DNA from: Aspidiotus rigidus
Lineage: Eukaryota > Arthropoda > Insecta > Hemiptera > Diaspididae
Length of the DNA stretch: 64,000 nt
NCBI GenBank assembly: GCA_035079385.1
Contig: JAVHKY010000039.1
Location: 62,001 to 126,000 of the forward strand
Direction of reading: 5' to 3'
The notes under the pieces were generated by a model, which was not told the origin of the DNA, did not search any database, and was given only the letters and a program-made list of their open reading frames with translations. This document shows, piece after piece, positions 11,224-23,040 of the stretch; position 1 is the first letter of the stretch; every line of letters begins with the position of its first letter. A program made the position numbers and the translations under genes.

Positions 11224-13755
11224 CTCTAGAGTTTTATAATCTCGATCAACGATGAATAAGTGATTCCGAGAAAAGACGAAGACAAGACAAGGACCAGGAT
11301 GATTATCAGGATTATGTTGGAAGGAGAAAGAATAAACTGATGAATGCGGAACCAAAATTTTAGATGATGACTCGTTCTTGAAGTTTAATTTCACTTTGTA
11401 TCTTCGTGGAACGATTTACGAAATCAATCAATGTCAGTCTGAACCTGAATAGTTTGACGCCGTTTGGTTTGGTTTGGTTTTGATTTATGGTGATAATTTT
11501 AAATCGCGGAATCAGTGTTGCCACTCCCAATAACTATCTATGTCGCTCTCATTTAGCAGGCTGGACACCTCAGCCTCAAGCTGCCGTTATGAGTGGGTCA
11601 GAGAATAGATTTGACGTAATGTTCAATTCAATGATAATTGTGATCATACAGAAAAAATCTCATCGGCATTAGACCCTTTTCTTGGGATTTTTATCAGAAA
11701 AATTTTGCTGGCATACTATACGTCAATTTATTAATTTTTGCACGGCAGCAAGAGTCAAGTCCTCGGATGTCCTCCTCCCCCAGGAGAAATTGGTTTCTGT
11801 ACAAAATTCGAGACTCGAGACCTATTATTCACCTATGTAGTGAACTTTTATTCAGTTTGTGATATTTTAGAGAAAATTTAATTTCCAAGTACGCCACTAG
11901 CTGTACCAAATCGGTCTGCACCCTTGGGACGGTAAATGTATGCTACCAGAAACGGTCTTCCCGAGACGGTACCTTGATACCAATACCATAAAATAAATAA
12001 GGAATTCAACAATAGACCATTTTTCTGATGACGTACATACGGGAAATTTACATTTGCAAGCTGCTACTCTGCTGGCGCGCATAGTGCTTGTTTACATAGG
12101 ATTTTGCAGACTGTGATAAATATTAGAACTTACAAGAACCCTTCGAATGTTAAGCTTTTGCGATATTTTTAACAAAAGTAGAACTAATGATGAACATTTT
12201 TCGTATGAAACATCTGGAGATTCAATGAACAGCAGGGCACGTATAATCAAATTCATTCAAATACCTAGTATCTACATTATCTAATGTAGATACCTTTTTC
12301 ATAAACGAGATGAAAATTATGACGTCATATAAAAATGGTCTATGATAATGAGGAATCAGGAAATGGAAGTAGGTACCCAAGTATTTAAAAATGTATTTTG
12401 TTTCAAACTTAGATTCTTCTTTTCAAGTATGAACGAAAGATCGAATTCAATTTTTTTCTTATGGAAAAATCGATGTGAAAAAAGTTTGCTTACTTTTCTC
12501 AAGCACCATCGAATTTGAAACCCATTTTTCAAAAATGATAACGTCACAACCGTGAACGCGGATTTACGGGCTATGCGGATGAAGGGCGGAAGCAGCGTAA
12601 GGTTTCCTTAAATCGATCTGAATCAGTTTTCATGAGGGAAGATGATATGCAGACAATTTTACGCTATACAAATGTTACCTATTCTTCATTTTTTTTTGTG
12701 AATTGCTTTGTTCCCAAGTTAATCTGCCGAATATTTAAATGGGAAAATGTTTTCAATTTTGCCACTCATAAAGTCATAACTCTCATAGCGGATGGCCGGC
12801 CCGAATTATTTGGTCGGGCCCGCCGTTATTGTTTCAATTTCTCATTTATCACTATAACTTTTTTTGTATCCAAAGTTGATGATATGGATTACAAAATTTA
12901 TGCTTGTATTTGCTTTAAAAAATGATATCCGAATAATCATGGCGATCGAAATTCCCCCACTTAAAAAGCATGGAACGAAAAGGTGAATTTCGTCAGGGCT
13001 ACCAACTCCCCAATTCAAAGTTTGAAACTCCAATAGATCTCTGAAAGTCTGCTATTAGGCCTAACCTATTTTCGACTCACTTCTCTTGGAGTGACCAGCA
13101 CTAAAAATGCTTCGGAGGTTATTCTTATGTTTAACCCATGAGCTCCAGCGAGACAGTGCATCAAGCAAGCGACTAAGATTTTCTGTTCATTCATTTCTCT
13201 TTCTCTCTACACCGTACTTTCATTTTCGCATGAATGGTGAGAAAAAATTAAAAAACACTCTAATTTCGATTGTATACTTAAAATAATCCTAAGATTAAAT
13301 TATGAAAACAAAAGTAAACGAACAATCAGTCACGCGAAATTCCTGTACACAGCTATAACATTACCGAATAATTAACACAAAATTTATTATTATAGGTCTA
13401 TAAAATTACTGTACAGTCTCGAAGAGTACACCTAACACTAAATAGGATATATACACACGGGTGTATGAAAATAAAGTTTAACAAAGATTAGGCCGATCTA
13501 GTTACAAGACCGACGCGACGTAAACATTATACATTACAACATGCAGCAGTCTATTCTTATAAGTATAAACTTTTACACGAATGATTATTATGACTCTTCA
13601 TCTATTCATACCATATAGTATGAGATACACCCAAGTGGAAGTCGAAGAAAGTTCCGGTATAGTGAGCGGGAACCGTAAAATGCCAAATAAAATAATAAAA
13701 GTTGAGAGAAATCGTCAGCTATGGAAGATTCGATCGAAAAAACTGTCTGAATTTA
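11224..13755. other. Intergenic: CNOT11 promoter side and ZP gene 3' side
   Basis: I see no gene here. 11,224-11,500 should contain the CNOT11 5' UTR and promoter. A GC-rich imperfect palindrome lies at about 12,798-12,820 (GGCCCGA and TCGGGCC arms around an AT spacer). TTTATT at 13,383-13,388 reads AATAAA on the minus strand and is a candidate polyA signal for the ZP gene. Confidence 0.4.
13383..13388 (-). promoter_or_regulatory. Candidate polyA signal of the ZP-domain gene
   Basis: AATAAA on the minus strand, about 370 bases beyond the TGA at 13,758-13,756. Confidence 0.35.
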
Positions 13756-16700
13756 TCAGAAAAAAACTTGGGATTTTTCGGTTAGTTTTTTCAACTTCAT
13801 CCAGAATGAGATGATTACGATAACGCTGCTGAAGAAAAACGTAGCTGTAATGATGTTCTGGAGGTAGAATGTAGTCTCGGATAAACATATTTGATTATCT
13901 GCAATATGAAAACATTAGGTATACTTTTAAAGATAATAATTTTTATAGCCTAAAATTTTTTTTTCAGACCAAGATGTCAAATTTTCCAACCGAGATAACT
14001 CAAGAATGTAGGAATAATTATTTGCAGGCCTGGATTTACGTGTAGGAAGTGCAGGCAGCTGCCTACAGCGGCAAATTTTTCCTTTTTTCCTCTTTTTTTT
14101 CTTTCCTTCTTCCAAGAAAAATGGAAAAGGTAAATTTTGACGCCCACAAGGCCGCAAACGTCAATAATCAATAATGAATTATTCATCATAAAATTACAAT
14201 ACCTAATAACGTACTTGCGTTTCTATTTTTTTTTTTTTTTGTAAAATACTTAGGTATTTTGTTTATGGGAATCGAATAAGAAAAATTTTTAAGTACTTTT
14301 TTTCCAAGAAATAGAGGCGGCCGAATCTGAACTGCCTACAGCGGCGCAATAGCTAAATCCGCCCCTGAATATTTGGAGCAATAAAAGATTTCAGATCCCG
14401 GGTGAACGTCCCTGGGCCCCTTGTCAAGATCATAGGTTTACTTTGAGACATAGCATAGAATTTGAGACACTTTTCCCTCCCCCACACTACCTTCCTCTCG
14501 TTTCAATCGTGGGGTTTTACCAATACTAAATGTATGACAGCTTAATAACTCGGCGAATAAATTATCGTAGAAGAAATAAACAAATTAATACGACCGCTTA
14601 TTGCACCCCGACTACCATAGAAGGGGAAATAACACACATGGTATGAGAGGTTACTAACATGAAAATGTTATTAGGGTCACGCAAAATGTCAATCATACGG
14701 TCTCTTAAGACATACATGCATAATTTGAGCTTTATAATCCAGCTAGACCTCGACTTTTTTTGGAATCCTGTGCCCTCCGCGAAGCTCGAAGCTTGAGATT
14801 TGTTTATGGACCGGTCGAAATAAACGAGGAAAATTGTCATCAGATCCAATCAAGTAGTTCTCCGAAGTATGGTTTATCGCTCATATTAGCAATTCAATTC
14901 CTTCATTCATCGTCTTTTCTTTGTTCCATTTTCATCTATATGCTTTAAAGAACGAGGGGGAGGGGACTAACATTAATGCAAAGACCTCGTGAATTTTGAT
15001 AAGAGACCAATGAGTCTCCAGAAACTCCGAAATTTGTTATCCACTAAAAAGAATTATACTCACCTCCTTCATGGTAATTATCACGTAGTGCCAAAGCAGA
15101 AACATGTCTCATGTCATCAGAACTAATGACGCGAAGTTTCTCACTCAAAGATTTCGTCATATTGGCGGTACTTAGATGTAGTAAATTATTTACAAGTCGT
15201 TTGTGACGGACTGGTTCTCCTGTCTGTAACAGAACACGACCGCAACAGTTCAGAATAACCCAACAAAGTTGAACTTTAGATGCATCAGGAAAGGAATGGT
15301 TGAGTTCGGAATCTGCTTTGAAAATGTTTTGATATTTCAAGTATAGGTTCAGTAATACCGTAGCATCCAATCTTAAAAAGCTGAGTTTTCAATTCTGGAA
15401 ACTGGGCTCTTTAATTTAAATTGGAAAATTCTACATAATTTTTTTTTTTTTTTGGGGGGGGGGGAGAAACTCGAAGATTTCTGCGTATTTTCCCATGACA
15501 TTCGAAGGAGAGCGCATCTTGATGACTTTTCCAGCTGTAAAGCTGATCCAGTAAATTAGAGGAGCTTTGGTGAGCGATATATGCATTAGTAGTTAAAAAT
15601 TTAGGTAGGTACAGTGGAATAATCATTTGAAAAATGTCGGGATAAATCTTTTGAAATTTTAAAAAGAGAAAATAGGTACAGGGAGAAATTGGTATGTCCT
15701 GTTCGAAAACACGTCAAGAAATATTGATAAAAATCTGGGTGATTTCTTTGATTAAAAATGTGAAGATTGTGCCGGAGTGATTCTAATATGTTAGAACATG
15801 ATATGCTTAGCAATGAATTGTTCTCTTTCGATTTCCTTAATATGTAAAAGAGAATACCAAATGCCAGATGTAACTTACCGGCTGACTACTACAGGTTTGG
15901 CATCGAGTCTTGCATAGTTCTACATTACATTCGATTAGTAAATCCATAACGTCTGGAAATTTGAATGCCTGAAGGGGAAATTTGATAGAGAAGACTCTTA
16001 TTAATATAAATGCGTCATCATTGATTATCGGAAGCACGAGACTTTGCTGAAGACACTTACTTGGAAATATGCGAAAGCGACAACACTAGGTCTACTTGGA
16101 TCTGGGTTTTTCATCATTTGAAAACTACCGAATAACTTTGGTTTCAGTATGCAGCCTTGGTCGTCAGTCAGTTGAATTAAGTTTCCAGAATTCGGATTTC
16201 CATCGGTAGCCGTGCAACTTCGAACTAAAACGTCGAACGCGGCATCCCCATCAACGGTAACAACTAAAGTCATGGTTTCTCCAATCTTCACAAGTCCGTT
16301 GGCTGCTGGAGCGTTTGGCCCTTTGCCAACCTATAATTATTAGACATGAAAGGGTTTTCAAAAGTTCAGTTTCAGGCTAATTATCGCATCGTGAAAACGA
16401 TATGAAATGAAGAAAGTTACGAAAAAAATAGTTTGAAGGTCGAAATACCCGAATCTCCTCCTTTAACCTATACACACGGCTCGATGGTCGGAGTTTTCCA
16501 AAGTCTCTCTCCCTCGCGCTCTTCTGTATTTTTTAAAAATCAAAAGTACCCCGTTCCTCTCCTATGTACGTACTTGCAGTTGGATGATTAAAATTTCTCC
16601 AAGTCCATCCATAGTATGTTTAGCTCAAAAGTGAAAATTTTTCCAAGTATCGGATGAAGTTCAAAGCTTTGCTTCTCTTGAGACCATATTGAGCAAACGG

Positions 16701-19700
16701 CAAACGTTTTTCTCAAATGAACCTCCTCCCATAAAGAAGATATTTTTCCACGTCTCCCTTCTTATAATATGTATTGATTCAGAGTCGACATTTTTTCAAA
16801 GGCCAAAAATAGGTCAAGGCCTCATCCCATTTGAAACCATTTCGGTCGTGAGACAGTGGACGGCAGACTTTCTGCTCAAACGCCCCTTCCCACTAGAATA
16901 CATTTTCTTGAGTCCGTCTCTTCTCTAATATGTATAAAGCGGGAAGACCGGAATTTTCAAGTCCTCCTCCTTGTGTGTAAAGCTTGAAGTCATGATTTCA
17001 TACTCCTCAGAACCCTTATTTTGCTGGAAGCGAAGCGAACGGCAGACGACAGAGGTTTCTCCCTAGTACTCTGCCCCCTAAAACAGATTTCCTATCAGGG
17101 AGAACGAAAGACGGGGTGAAAAGTGAAATTTCTATTCTTTCCTTGTCCTACAATCCCATAATCATCAATACTTTGAATAAGTCCCTCCTTTATAGGGGTT
17201 CAGAGTTTGAAATTTTTCGAAGATCTTCCTCTACAGGAGTTTGGAGCTCGAAATTTTTCCAAATCCTGAGGCTATAATCGAGCGTACATCGGCCAAACTC
17301 TCAGTCCTCCGAAGTCCCTCTCACGTTTTCGTCGCCATCAATATTAATTTTATTGTACGCGTATTTTCAATTTGAATAAAAATGTTATGTGCCCCTTCAA
17401 GAATGTAAGGATGAAGCCAAACCTGGATTTCGAGCCGAGCAGCAATCATGTCGCCACTGAACGTCAATATATCCTGGTTGAGGGTTTCCACATTCAACCC
17501 AGCGGACAGAGTTTGTTTTATACTGCCTTCCCACAAACAGCGTACACTTCGGACCGTGTCCCATACCTGACATAACATACAAGACTCATAAAAACAAATC
17601 GCATCGAATTAATGAGGCGTACCTAAAGCACTCACTTCTTGTATGCCTGGCTCGTTCTGCAACACTAAAACATTCTCTAAGAACGCTTGTTTACCTTTGT
17701 AGAACTCGTCTACAAATTGAGTTCCGCAAGTATTCAACTGCACAATAAACGAATATTTTATTTGGCCAGAATTTGGTTTTACGTAACGGCAATTCGGGTC
17801 ATTATAGAAGCCCTGCACAAGAAATTGGTCAACAAAATAAATTTCAATTTTAAATTTTATCATAAATAAAAATCAGTGACGTATTGAGACTGGAAAAGCT
17901 CGATAGCGCCACCGACCGAGCTAAAAATCATCTAACCTACTTTCGAATAAATGATACCGTTGTACACTTCGTTAAATTCCAAATTAATGGTCATTCTATC
18001 CTTAGAGCATTGCACGTCGATGGCATGAATGTGGGGCGCTTGATGAGCTTTAGTTTCCAATTCATTAATTGAATTCTCGTCGGTCGCTAATGTCGACTCC
18101 CCACTTGTGATTCCTGGCGTTCCCGGACTTGTATTCTCGCTACTTAAACTTAGGTCACTCTGAGCCGAAATCAGATTTGTATCTGTTGCTTCATCAATAT
18201 CGGGATTCTGCGAGTCCGGAAGAATATAAGTGTACGGTAGCTCGGAGGAGGTTGAGTATTGTTGCGTATTCGACGTCGAGGCAGGATACTGGAATTGTGT
18301 ATTAGGCGGCGATGTTCGATACTGGAAAGGTGTATTTGAAGGAGTATTCGAGGCAACAGAGGTTGGATATTGCAGAGGATTATCGGATGCAGGGGGATAC
18401 TGGTAAGGTGGCCCATTTGGCACGGACACAGTATATTGATACTGTTTTGTATTCTGTTGTGTAGCTTGACTCGTGAATGGTGTCTGATTATACGCATTGT
18501 ACTGAGCTACTGTCGGGTATGTGAAAGCTGGATAGCCCGGCTGGAAATCGTAGGACGCTCTAGTCACGGAGAAGGGTTGAGGCCTCATCGTATAGTTGGG
18601 ACTGCGCATATTAGCCAATTCTTGACGAGCTGTAGAAATAAAACGGAGATAGTGTTTGGGGTAAATTGATTAGAGACGTACAGTGCTATAATGAAGCGTT
18701 TTCTCATACCAATTCTATTTCTTTGTTCATATCTCAACTGCAGCCACTTTAGAATATTTTCAACAGCTTTATCCATAGGTGTGGATAGATTTTGAGTCAG
18801 AGCTCTATGAATAGCTGTAAGCATACGAATTAACCAATTATTTCAACTTATAATAAAAATTAATAGATGTCTTCATCTTTGCGACGCAATTCAAAAATTT
18901 ATACGATAACTAAGATGGTAAAGAAGAATTCAAAATATGCGCGTGTGCTATTGTTTGATAAACCATCAACAGAGAGAGAGAGAGAGAGAGAGTAACGAAA
19001 AAGAAGAAAGAGTGGAAACGAATACAGGCACGTAAAATTATTGTAGAAGCAACGATCGGTTTCGGAGTTAAACACACCATCATCAGTATGTGCGATATCT
19101 TGAGTGGGGTTGGTGTGTCCTCGAATACCGTTTCTGAGTTCAAAGGGTTGGTCTCCGTTTGTCTGCTGACTATTATTTGTCAGTTCCGTGGTATCACATA
19201 TCAGTTTCTGGACGGTCTTCCTATGGGCGGCCCCCTTCTTGTTTCCGAGGTGTTTATGAATGGGAAGGTTTTCTCTTTGATACTGTTTCCAACCAGTTTT
19301 CCGCCATCGGTGGTATGTACGTGGATGATATTTTTGGTATCTGGACGGGAGGTGAGGACTCCCTTCGAGCCTTCCATCAAATTTTGAATACATATAACGC
19401 GAAAATGAATTTCACCTTGGAGTTGGGTGGGCCATCTCTAAACTTCCTTCACCTCAAAATCGCCCTCCTTCCTACGTCCACAGGTTATATGGATTTTGAG
19501 TTTGATGTCTTCCATAAGCCAGCTTACACAGGGCAAAGTATACACGGGGACTCCCTTCACCACGCCTCACACAAAAGCGCCGCGTATATTGCTATGGCTC
19601 ATAGGTTAGCTAGCCTTCCTCTATCCCCTCATAACATCCAGAAAGAAATTGATACGATCACGCATATCGCGCTTTCTAATAATATTAATATTAACGTTCG

Positions 19701-20458
19701 GAAAATTGTGCGCAGAAGGAGGAAGGCTATCGCCTTACAAAGGGCTACCTCCCTGACTCATCTTGGTAAGACTGTGGAAAAAACGCGTTAGGTTCGTGTC
19801 CCTTGTCTGGATCATTCGTCCCATAAAATTCACAGACTCCTCGAGAATCTTGGGTACAAGACTGCTTTTCACAGTCTTTGTATTCTGCGGCATCTTTCTA
19901 ACCCTAAGAACCCCACCCTCCCCTAGCAAAAAACGGGGATTTATAAGATCAATTGCGGCGATTGCAATGCTGTGTATATTGGCCAGACGGGCAGGGCTCT
20001 TGCGGATCGTATTGGGGAGCATGAATCCACCATTCGCAACAACAACCTCAAAAATCTGCCTTTGTATGGCATATTCTCGCCGCACGGGCCATTACCCCTT
20101 GAAAAGGAGAGTCTCTTTCCTCCACACCTGAAAGGCAGGATTCTAAACAGACTACAGCCTGCGAATTACTAAACGACACGGAGCATGTTTTGTTTGGCAG
20201 CTTTGTGACGTACATTTTCGGGTTAGTACCGGAATGAGTCTTTTTCTTCTCCTCGTTATTCTTTTTCTCTTTTCGGTTTAGTTGCGATCTGATGATGGTG
20301 TGTTTCACTCCGAGACCGGTCTTTGCTTCTATAATAATTTTACTTGCCTGTATTCGTTTTCCTCTCTTTCTTCTTTTTTCGCTAAATTGGCTCGTAATGT
20401 CCGTCTTCTTGAAGGAAAATTTCTTTAATTTCAGAGCGAGAGAGAGAGAGAAAGAGAA

Positions 20459-20519
<61 letters not shown>

Positions 20520-23040
20520 TAAGTGGAGAAACTAAAACTGTCAAATCGTCGGCATTTTTGGACCCAGGAAAGAATCTCAAATCGGATGAATGAGAGAGTC
20601 TTATTTTTAAGCCAACATAAGGGTTATCAGGAGGACATAAGAGCCTAGCCCAAGAAGGAAAGATGACTCCATGTTTCAAGTGCTCTCGAAACTAATGGTC
20701 ATGGACCATTTTTTCAATTTCTGCTTGGAACAGAGTTTCTCCCTCTTCTTTAAAGACTATAGGTTTGAGGGAGCCAGACACCCCAATCGATGAATGATTA
20801 TAAGAAAAGCTGCATGCTTGAGGAGGAAGGATGATAAGAACAATTTGCATAAGTATAAACTTTTCGAGAACCTCGAATTCGTATTTGCCTTCATGTGACG
20901 ATGTAAGACGATAGAAAGTTCCCAAAATTTTATCTCCTGCGTGAATGTTGATGTAAATTAGGGATTCTTGAAGGTATTCATTAAGTTTGTCCATAGTCAT
21001 CGCCCACCTATATTTGCAAGTATTCAATAACTGAGACATATGTTAGGTATATGTGGGAAAAGTTTTCTTTCAAATGTAGTTGTAGAAATTTCTCAAGGGG
21101 CAAGTAGACTGCAAATCTATAAGACGATGATCTTTAAATGGATGCACTTTGTTATGGAGGAAAGACCTCTTTGGAAGTTAAATGAAATTCTCCAGAGTAT
21201 GGTGGAGTGGAGGAGAGTGCTGTCTTTATTATCTCGTCGATACTTAGTGGGAGCAGTACGAGAATTACAATATCTAATAAAACTAATATAGATCAGACCC
21301 AATCCCTTACCTCAGATATACTTTTTAATAGGGAACCTGTTTTATGAGAGGTCTTTTGAATAGAACGGTGGGCGCTGGGCCGGGTACCGACCGGCAAAAT
21401 GTAGGACTTAATTTTCTTCTTCTTCGAGTCCTCATACTTATACCTATGGCCAAGGTTGAAGTACGGAAGTAGGTCACAGCTCCTAACCCCTATTTAGCGG
21501 CCTTCTTCCGAGACAGTCCCCCATAAAACAGTTTCCTTCGAACAGTTTCAATTGCTTACATCTCTCCTCTTCGACTAAAATACTATGTTGTGGTATTGAT
21601 TCAACTGATTTTAGCTACTAATGACGAGTTTTGGACAAAGAACATTAGTTAAAGGAAAGTTGAAAATTCATTGATCTTAATTAAAGAGGAATAGTCAGTC
21701 ACGACGGGGTCTTGTTACCCTGCCAGCAATGAAGTTTAAACATCGAGTCGTGGACTACTGATTTTGGAGTGTGAGTTCAGGCTCCTTGTTGGCAGGGTAA
21801 GTCCTCTCAACTTTTTAGTGATTTTAAAATGAAGCGCTTAACAACTGAGATCCCTAAGCCATATCGCCACCTTTCTCACTATATCGGTTAGGTGGACGTC
21901 GACGTAAAAATTTATTAGAACTGTCCCTCTATTGATTCCACATCTTCATGATTAGAGGAAAAGACAAACGTGAAGCATTCTTTCAAGGAATCCTTTTCAA
22001 GTTTGAATGGATGTGTTGTCACCATTGATGGTTTCTTGACCGAAATACCTACGAGTAACTCGCGCATATTTAGAATGTTTTTACGACTGTTGTAATTATA
22101 CTGCTTAATTCACCTAATGTCTCGAAATGAACGACTTGAAATAGAGCGTTAATTTTGTTATGGGCAATAATCTACACATGAACATACATCACATTGATAA
22201 ATAAAAAATTAGACCACGTTCTTCAGGACCCGATTCGCTAGCAGAGATAATTTAGAATCATCTACCCTTTAAAAAAAAAAAAATCCCAACCGTACACTAC
22301 TGCTACATTTAAATAAGAGTACCTATATATTCTTTGTTTTCTCCTCTGATTATGTGGATTTCCGTTATTAAGAAAAAATACAATGCTGATGTAGGTTCTT
22401 ATCTCTTAAATTACGTGCCTATAATGCCTGCGAATTAAATAGAGTTCTCAAAGTATTTTCTCAGCGATGTGCAGTAGGTCGTAATCAATAATGCTGAGTA
22501 TTTGGTTACAGCGTTCGCGAGATTCTTATTCCCTAAAGAGAGCATCGAAAAATGAATTAAATAGACGTCTTTCCTCCCATTTCGTAACTATGTAGTGTAA
22601 TAACGGCTGCATAAAGATCCGCGTTAAATGATGATTCACGCTTTACATTTAAAAAATCTAAATATTGAACGAATGATTCTTTTTCTCGCATTCGCCAGCT
22701 AATGTAGGAAAATAATGAAGACGTAACTCCTAAGTACTCGTGCTTAGACAGGTGTATGGGTAATTTACTCGTACCTTCTGCCTTCTGTACGGCTTCCGGG
22801 CGTGCGAATAACGCCGCTTTGTGATTCTCGGGCATTTTCTGACAGTTGATAGACTGTACCCGAACCTGTTAAGAGAACAAGATGAGCGACAATTATACGC
22901 ACTGGAGTACCAAGAGGCGATGTTTAATGTCAAGCGTCTGTTAAATTTCGAAATGTATTTATATACATAGTAAAAGAAATGGCTAAACTTACGACGATTA
23001 GAATAAGTCCAACGCATTGTAGCAGGTTAATTACCACCAT
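13756..23040 (-). CDS. Zona pellucida (ZP) domain membrane protein
   Basis: Minus-strand exons found: 23040-22993, 22865-22775, 18814-18710, 18629-17941, 17812-17636, 17566-17423, 16330-16061, 15968-15879, 15380-15064 and 13898-13756, about 690 aa. Exon 1 is a signal peptide (MVVINLLQCVGLILIV). Exon 4 starts with a Tyr/Pro/Gln/Ser/Thr low-complexity region, then IDVQCSKDRMTINLEF opens the ZP-N half. Exons 5-8 carry the ZP module with regularly spaced cysteines (NCRYV, VQLNTCGTQ, VRCLWEG, VRSCTATDG, DDQGCILKP, LIECNVELC). Exon 9 has RHKR, a furin-type cleavage site, and an N-glycosylation sequon (NMT). Exon 10 has a transmembrane run (ITATFFFSSVIVIISFW) and a short basic tail. Such proteins shape apical extracellular matrix and cuticle in insects. 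Exons 8 and 9 do not match in phase, so one exon between 15,381 and 15,878 is missing from the model. Confidence 0.85.
14017..14375. mobile_element. hAT-type MITE, 343 bp, inside last intron of the ZP gene
   Basis: The element spans 14,025-14,367. Its left end reads CAGGCCTGGATTTA and the reverse complement of its right end reads CAGGGGCGGATTTA, so short terminal inverted repeats are present. Flanks are ATTATTTG (14,017-14,024) and AATATTTG (14,368-14,375), an 8-bp target duplication with one mismatch, as hAT elements make. There is no transposase. The motif CTGCCTACAGCGGC occurs in the same orientation near both ends. Confidence 0.7.
15440..15466 (+). repeat. Poly-T / poly-G tract
   Basis: About 15 T are followed directly by about 10 G, inside an intron of the ZP gene. 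Confidence 0.7.
16440..17330 (+). repeat. Degenerate interspersed repeat block in a ZP gene intron
   Basis: A loose motif recurs several times between exons 6 and 7: a stretch such as CTCGAAATTTTTCCAAATCC or TTTGAAATTTTTCGAAG, followed by pyrimidine-rich sequence with CCCTC or CCTCC. Similar lines occur at 28,900-30,000, 31,050-31,090 and 48,170-48,200. Spacing is irregular, so this looks like an old dispersed repeat and not a satellite. Confidence 0.4.
18971..18992 (+). repeat. (GA)n microsatellite
   Basis: Eleven AG units next to the left inverted repeat of the Penelope-like element. Confidence 0.95.
20433..20518 (+). repeat. (GA)n microsatellite
   Basis: An 86-base AG-rich tract with a few interruptions, immediately beyond the right LTR-like repeat. 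The open frames across it are simple-sequence artefacts. Confidence 0.95.
20692..21039 (-). CDS. Unassigned open frame of 115 codons in ZP intron 2
   Basis: An uninterrupted minus-strand frame starting with ATG. It has normal-looking composition (for example MDKLNEYLQESLIYINIHAG) but I recognise no family and see no splice partners. It could be a piece of an unknown mobile element or a chance frame. It lies wholly inside the large intron. Confidence 0.2.
   Translation of the reverse strand: MSQLLNTCKYRWAMTMDKLNEYLQESLIYINIHAGDKILGTFYRLTSSHEGKYEFEVLEKFILMQIVLIILPPQACSFSYNHSSIGVSGSLKPIVFKEEGETLFQAEIEKMVHDH
21715..21800. repeat. Short 15-bp terminal inverted repeat pair, 86 bp
   Basis: TTACCCTGCCAGCAA at 21,715-21,729 pairs with the reverse complement of 21,786-21,800 (TTACCCTGCCAACAA), 14 of 15 matching. 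This could be a tiny MITE or a structured RNA element. Confidence 0.5.

Larger units (their letters stand above)
18968..20518 (+). mobile_element. Decayed Penelope-like element in ZP intron 2
   Basis: Reading on the plus strand gives an RT fragment with DGLPMGG (about 19,210-19,235, a different frame), then YVDDIF at 19,318-19,335 as the catalytic palm motif. It continues to a stop at 19,789-19,791, then resumes in the same frame to GIYKINCGDC...VYIGQTGRALADRIGEHE, a GIY-YIG endonuclease, ending at 20,172. RT followed by GIY-YIG is the layout of Penelope-like retroelements. One frameshift and at least two in-frame stops show it is dead. Both flanks carry the same roughly 110-base sequence in opposite orientation (18,980-19,090 and 20,285-20,395), matching the LTR-like repeats of this class. 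The 5' portion of the RT is missing. Confidence 0.8.

Noticed and set aside
14598..14849. 83-codon minus-strand frame considered as a ZP exon
   Set aside because: Exon 9 joins the transmembrane exon at 13,898 directly in phase, leaving no place for it.
15411..15626. Open minus-strand frame that extends upstream to about 15,700, considered as the missing ZP exon
   Set aside because: It runs through a homopolymer (PPPPKKKK), has no cysteines in ZP spacing and gives the wrong phase for exon 9.
20292..20679. Open frames with Arg-Glu or Leu-Ser repeats
   Set aside because: They are translations of the (GA)n microsatellite.
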